From an uncultured Coriobacteriaceae bacterium (lineage in GTDB: Bacteria > Actinomycetota > Coriobacteriia > Coriobacteriales > Atopobiaceae), in NCBI GenBank assembly GCA_900549525.1, contig UWSJ01000007.1:1-35197 (forward strand): a stretch of 35,197 nt of DNA, written 5' to 3'. Below, in pieces: positions 31,932 through 35,197 of this stretch (its first letter is position 1; the number at the start of each line of letters is the position of its first letter). Below the pieces are notes generated by a model that saw only the letters and a program-made list of their open reading frames with translations, was not told where the DNA came from and searched no databases. The translations under genes were made by a program, and so were the position numbers.

Positions 31932-33023
31932 CTAGAAACCCGCGATGACCTCAGGCGTCATGCGAGCCATGACCGCCACCGCCACGCGGGCGCACTCCTC
32001 CACGTCATCAAGGGCCACCAGCGAGGTGGCCGTGTGGATGTAGCGGCAGGGCACGCCTGCCACCACGCACGGGATGTCGAGCAGATGCACGGGGCCGCCG
32101 TCGGTGCCGCCGCCCTCGCGCACGCTCGCCTGCGTCTTGAGGCCAGCCTCGGCCGCTGCGCCAAGAACAAAGCGCTGGTAGCGAGGATTGGTGATCATGC
32201 AGCGGTCGAAGTAGCGAAACATCGGCCCCTGATGCAGCGCCGTCTGCACCTCGCCGGGAGCAAGGAAGGTGTCGTCGGCGGGACAGCCCTCGAACATGTA
32301 CGCGGCGCTGGGCGAGAAGTGCCGGGCGGCCGCGGCCACCCCGCGCTCGCCCACCTCCTCCTGGCCCGAGACCGAGGCGACCACATCGACCGCGAGGTCG
32401 TCGCGGCGAGACAGCTCGCGCAGGGCCAGCAGCATTGCCGCCACGCCGGCACGGCAGTCGAACGCCTTGCCCATGCAGATGCCCCGCTCGCGGTCGCAGG
32501 TGAAGCGGGTCGCTGGCACCACCGGCTCGCCCATGCCAAGCGAGAAGAGCTCGCGAGCCTCCCGTGCGCACGTGGCCCCCACGTCGAGGATGAGCGGCTG
32601 CGGGGCGTGAGCGGCCTTCTCGGCAGCGCTCGTGAAGTGCGGCGGCTTAACGCCGATGGTGCCATGCAGCCACTCCCCGCGCGTGTTGCGCACGAGCACG
32701 CCCTGGCCCGCGAGCGCCCCCTCGGGCCATCGACCGAGCGTCACCATCGACATCGTGCCGTTGGCGGCAATGTTCTTGACCATGCCGCCCACCTCGTCGC
32801 CATGTGCGTCGAGCATGACGCGCGGGCGATCCCCATGCGCGCTGTTGGGCGTGATGAGGGCGTCACGCAGGGTGTTCTCCCCCACCGTGGCCCAGCCCCG
32901 GCAGAAGTCGCGCACCACGGCGACCGTCTCGTCCTCGAAGCCCGACGGCGACTTGGCGTTGGAGAGCCTGCCGAGAAGGTCGATGACCTCGTCTCGGTCG
33001 AAGTGCATGTCCGTGTCTGTCAT
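31932..33023 (-). CDS. M42 family metallopeptidase (aminopeptidase)
   Basis: Di-metal aminopeptidase of the M42 (TET/FrvX) family, usually a large cytoplasmic dodecamer that trims peptides. 363 residues. Metal and catalytic motifs: MLDAHGDEVGGMV, the bridging Asp in GKAFDCRAGVAAML (usually DDR or DNR), catalytic Glu-Glu in SGQEEVGERG, FEGCPADDT, GGGTDGGPVHL, and the last histidine in CRYIHTATSLV. I chose the ATG at 33021-33023, 7 bases after AAGGAG; the ATG six bases upstream (33027-33029) overlaps the rmuC stop but is too close to that ribosome site. Co-transcribed with rmuC. Confidence 0.92.
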   Translation of the reverse strand: MTDTDMHFDRDEVIDLLGRLSNAKSPSGFEDETVAVVRDFCRGWATVGENTLRDALITPNSAHGDRPRVMLDAHGDEVGGMVKNIAANGTMSMVTLGRWPEGALAGQGVLVRNTRGEWLHGTIGVKPPHFTSAAEKAAHAPQPLILDVGATCAREARELFSLGMGEPVVPATRFTCDRERGICMGKAFDCRAGVAAMLLALRELSRRDDLAVDVVASVSGQEEVGERGVAAAARHFSPSAAYMFEGCPADDTFLAPGEVQTALHQGPMFRYFDRCMITNPRYQRFVLGAAAEAGLKTQASVREGGGTDGGPVHLLDIPCVVAGVPCRYIHTATSLVALDDVEECARVAVAVMARMTPEVIAGF

Positions 33024-33025
33024 GG

Positions 33026-34471
33026 TCATTCTCCTTGCTTGAAGTGGGCACCGATGGATGGGGAGGCGCTGCGACCGGCGGCGGGCGCGTCTCCGTTGCT
33101 GGTGGCGGCGCTGCCGGCAGGCGTGGCGTCGCTACGACCGGCGGCGGGCACGGCGTTTCGGTCGGCTGCGGGGCTGGCGGCCGTGGCGACGCTCCCGCCT
33201 GCCGCAACGTCCTCGTCCAGCTCCGTCACGCTCGCAAGCTTACGCTCCATCGCGCGCGTGCGGGTCGTCACGAGCGCATCAACCGTACGACTTGCCGTCG
33301 CAAGCTGACGCTGGGCGCGCTCGAGTTCGGCGCGGTACTTCCCAAACTCCGTGCGAACCTCCACGAGCACCCGCTGGATCTCGTCCGCGCGGCGCTGGAT
33401 CGCCACCGCCTGGAACCCCATCTCGAGCGAGCTGAGCAGCGCCGCCATGGTCGAGGGGCCCGCCACCGTCACGCGGCTCTCTCGCTGCAGGCGCTCGAGC
33501 AGTCCGGGACGGTCGGCGACCTCGGCGTACAGCCCCTCGAACGGGAGAAACAGCACGCCGAACGTCGTGGTCGCGGGTGGCGCGAGGTACTTGTCGTGGA
33601 TGTCTTTCGCCTCCGCGCGCAGACGGGTCTCGAGCGCGCGCCAGACATCCTCCACAGCCGCCGTGTCGCCCGCCTCCTGCGCTCGACGTAGATGGTCGTA
33701 CGTGTCGCCGGGAAACTTCGCGTCAATGGGCAGCCAGACGGACGAGCCGCCCTCGCCCGGGATGCGCACGGCGAACTCCACGCGCTCCGAGCGGCCGGGG
33801 ACGGTCGCCACGTTCTCGGCGTACTGCGCCGGGGCCAGCACCTCGCGCAGGATGGCCCCCAGCTGGACCTCGCCCACGATGCCGCGCGTCTTGACATTGG
33901 AGAGCACGCGTTTGAGGTCCCCCACGCCGGAGGCCAGCCCCTGCATCTCGCCCAGGCCGCGGTTCACCTGCTGGAGACGGGCGTCGACCTGCGCGAACGA
34001 CTGCGTGAGCCGCTCGCCGAGCGTGGCGTCGAGCCTCTCGCCCACCGTGGTGCGCATGGCCTCGGCGCTTCGGGCGTTGTCGAGCCGCACGCGCTCGAGG
34101 TCCTGGGCGGTCTGGGCACGCGATGCCTCGAGGGAGCGGGCCGTCTCGGCGCGGAGCTGCGCCATCTGGTCCGTGAGACGCGCCACGGCCTCGGCCGTCT
34201 GGGCGGCCTCGGTACGCTGCAGCTCGCGGCCGGCGCTGAGCTGGCGCTCGAGCATGGCCGAGAGCTCGGCAGCCTGCCGCTGGCCCTGCTCGGACGCCAC
34301 GCGCTGCGCTGCCGCCACGGCGTCTGTCTGGGAACGCGCGAGCAATGCGGGCGCGTCCCCGGTCGGACTCTCGTGGCGCGACTTCCTCCACAGTACGAAG
34401 GCGCCGAGGCACGACGCAATCGACACCACCGCGAGCGCGATGACCATGATGTAGAGGACGTCCGTTGACAT
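33026..34471 (-). CDS. rmuC: DNA recombination protein RmuC
   Basis: RmuC family proteins limit recombination at inverted repeats and contain a predicted nuclease-like domain. 481 residues: N-terminal membrane helix (about 6-27, LYIMVIALAVVSIASCLGAFVLW), long coiled coil (about 45-170), the RmuC domain (about 175-395; KTRGIVGEVQLGAILREVLAPAQY, VWLPIDAKFPGDTYDHL, FGVLFLPFEGLYAEV, VAGPSTMAALLSSLEMGFQAVAIQ), and an Ala/Ser/Pro-rich tail (about 420-481). I chose the ATG at 34469-34471, 7 bases after AAGGA; an ATG two codons earlier sits on the ribosome site. Head of the rmuC - M42 - iminopeptidase series. Confidence 0.93.
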   Translation of the reverse strand: MSTDVLYIMVIALAVVSIASCLGAFVLWRKSRHESPTGDAPALLARSQTDAVAAAQRVASEQGQRQAAELSAMLERQLSAGRELQRTEAAQTAEAVARLTDQMAQLRAETARSLEASRAQTAQDLERVRLDNARSAEAMRTTVGERLDATLGERLTQSFAQVDARLQQVNRGLGEMQGLASGVGDLKRVLSNVKTRGIVGEVQLGAILREVLAPAQYAENVATVPGRSERVEFAVRIPGEGGSSVWLPIDAKFPGDTYDHLRRAQEAGDTAAVEDVWRALETRLRAEAKDIHDKYLAPPATTTFGVLFLPFEGLYAEVADRPGLLERLQRESRVTVAGPSTMAALLSSLEMGFQAVAIQRRADEIQRVLVEVRTEFGKYRAELERAQRQLATASRTVDALVTTRTRAMERKLASVTELDEDVAAGGSVATAASPAADRNAVPAAGRSDATPAGSAATSNGDAPAAGRSASPSIGAHFKQGE

Positions 34472-34636
34472 GCGCATTTCCTTCCTGCAGCGCAAGGTAG
34501 CGATGGGCGGCGGTTCCGTAGAGCAAGCGGATCCGGATCCGGAGCCCGGGGTCTGATTGTACGCCGGGCTACGCCGAACCTCCGAGCCTCGTGTCGTCCC
34601 GTCGTCCCCGCGTCGCCCGGTGCCCTGGTCGCTCGC

Positions 34637-34662
34637 TGCCCCGGATCGCGCCGAATGTACGA
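34637..34662 (+). repeat. 26-bp repeat element, copy A
   Basis: Begins TGCCCCGGATCGCG and ends with the invariant core CCGAATGTACGA. It matches copy C at 23 of 26 positions and copy B at 22 of 26. Confidence 0.75.
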
Positions 34663-34697
34663 ACGCGCACGCCCGCGCACGAAATGACGCCCTTCAA

Positions 34698-34723
34698 TGC
34701 CCCAAATCAAGCCGAATGTACGA
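34698..34723 (+). repeat. 26-bp repeat element, copy B
   Basis: Same orientation as copy A, 61 bases further on. Core CCGAATGTACGA; continuing TTCGG makes a perfect 6-bp inverted repeat, CCGAAT-GTACG-ATTCGG (34712-34728), a possible binding site for a dimeric protein. Confidence 0.75.
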
Positions 34724-34896
34724 TTCGGTCTTAGCCTCGGCCCCCGGATGCTGTCGGCAATCAATCGGGGATTCGGCGACTCATCTACACACTCCATAAA
34801 ACCGCAGGTAAAACACTTGCGTTCAAATGGCCACGAATAGCCGGAATAGACGCACACGCCGAGCTCACGACCATGCCCAAACATCTTGATAAGCAA

Positions 34897-34922
34897 TCGT
34901 ACATTCGGCGCAATCTGCGGCA
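34897..34922 (-). repeat. 26-bp repeat element, copy C (inverted)
   Basis: Reverse-strand copy: TGCCGCAGATTGCG followed by CCGAATGTACGA. It lies about 175 bases beyond copy B in the opposite orientation, so copies A/B and C face each other across the AT-richer part of the region. Confidence 0.75.
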
Positions 34923-35065
34923 TCCAGACAGTTAATTCCATGCGCGGGCCACTGGAAAGCACGCGACGCGGAACATGCGAGCTGCATCCCGCCCCGCGTC
35001 CCATCCCGCACGACACCCCGCTGCACGCAAAATCCCGCACGCCCACCTCCCGCACCCGTCCACAA

Positions 35066-35103
35066 GAAAGCGGCCGAAGCCCGGAAACCCGAGCCTCGGC
35101 CGC
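35066..35103 (-). terminator. Probable terminator of the partial right-edge gene
   Basis: GCGGCCGA (35070-35077) pairs with TCGGCCGC (35096-35103) and an inner imperfect GC stem. On the minus strand it is followed by CTTTCTTG, a short T-rich tail. It lies 41 bases past the stop codon of the gene at 35144. Confidence 0.7.
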
Positions 35104-35143
35104 CCATCAGCATGCAATCAGCGCGAAAGAAGAAGCGAGAGCG

Positions 35144-35197
35144 CTAGCACACCTTGCAGACCCAGTTGTGCTTGTCCTCCAGCTCGGCGGACTGAAT
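35144..35197 (-). CDS. C-terminal end of an unidentified protein
   Basis: Only the last 17 codons are in the window: IQSAELEDKHNWVCKVC and a TAG stop at 35144-35146. The Cys-Lys-Val-Cys end looks like a metal- or thiol-related C-terminus, but the fragment is too short to name a family. A probable terminator 41 bases downstream supports it as a real gene end. Confidence 0.5.
   Translation of the reverse strand: MQSAELEDKHNWVCKVC

Larger units (their letters stand above)
34472..35065. other. Long intergenic region upstream of rmuC with repeated elements
   Basis: About 600 bases with no convincing gene. It holds three copies of a 26-bp element (listed separately) and a related ATTGTACG stretch near 34557. 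Between about 34780 and 34960 the sequence is clearly richer in A and T than the rest of the window, as expected for promoters or protein-binding DNA. Open frames here (34557-34799 +, and 33964-35055 and 34865-35113 on the minus strand) lack ribosome sites and family features and I leave them out. Confidence 0.6.

Noticed and set aside
32440..32470. M42 motif FDCRAG as a lost metal ligand
   Set aside because: The bridging Asp is present; only the following residue differs from DDR/DNR, and all other ligands are in place.
33964..35055. 363-residue minus-strand frame running from the intergenic region into rmuC
   Set aside because: Its C-terminal half is rmuC in another frame and the rest is low complexity with no ribosome site.

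Overview
The window reads as chromosomal DNA of a high-GC actinobacterium. The best guess is a member of the Coriobacteriia (Olsenella/Collinsella/Atopobium-like). The guess rests on gene content, high third-position GC, short gene spacing with frequent 1-8 bp overlaps, and actinobacterial-type proteins; no rRNA or marker gene is present to settle it. I see no rRNA, tRNA, transposase, phage gene or CRISPR array.

Region 1 (1-8490, all minus strand) is a nearly complete histidine pathway in the order hisZG-hisD-hisC-hisB, then hisH-hisA-hisF-hisI, then hisE, which is cut by the left edge. HisZ and HisG are fused in one 556-residue protein. No histidinol-phosphatase is present. Two matching inverted repeats, one upstream of hisZG and one upstream of hisH beside a -10-like TACAAT, suggest one repressor controls both blocks. 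HisH and HisA carry low-complexity C-terminal tails.

Region 2 (8651-14623) holds a small two-helix membrane protein of unknown function, then a five-gene branched-chain amino acid (or related) ABC transporter, livK-livH-livM-livG-livF, transcribed leftward and closed by a strong intrinsic terminator at 9483-9513.

Region 3 (14721-22336) is mainly a cell-wall neighbourhood: a secreted coiled-coil NlpC/P60 hydrolase (minus), a MurJ-type lipid II flippase coupled to an ATP-grasp ligase (plus), a FemX/FemAB-type aminoacyltransferase (minus), a YbaK-type tRNA deacylase (minus) and an aspartate/glutamate racemase (plus). The combination suggests, but does not prove, a D-aspartate-type cross-bridge pathway.

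Region 4 (22367-28207) has uvrA (minus) with a consensus LexA/SOS box upstream, divergent from a two-gene operon for a GT-C membrane glycosyltransferase and a GtrB/DPM-like polyprenyl-phosphate glycosyltransferase.

Region 5 (28316-35197) has a UMF1-type MFS transporter (minus), a zinc-dependent phospholipase C-like protein (plus), and a leftward rmuC - M42 peptidase - proline iminopeptidase-like series. The roughly 670-base stretch upstream of rmuC contains no convincing gene but carries three copies of a 26-bp element with an invariant CCGAATGTACGA core. The right edge cuts a minus-strand gene of unknown identity ending in WVCKVC.
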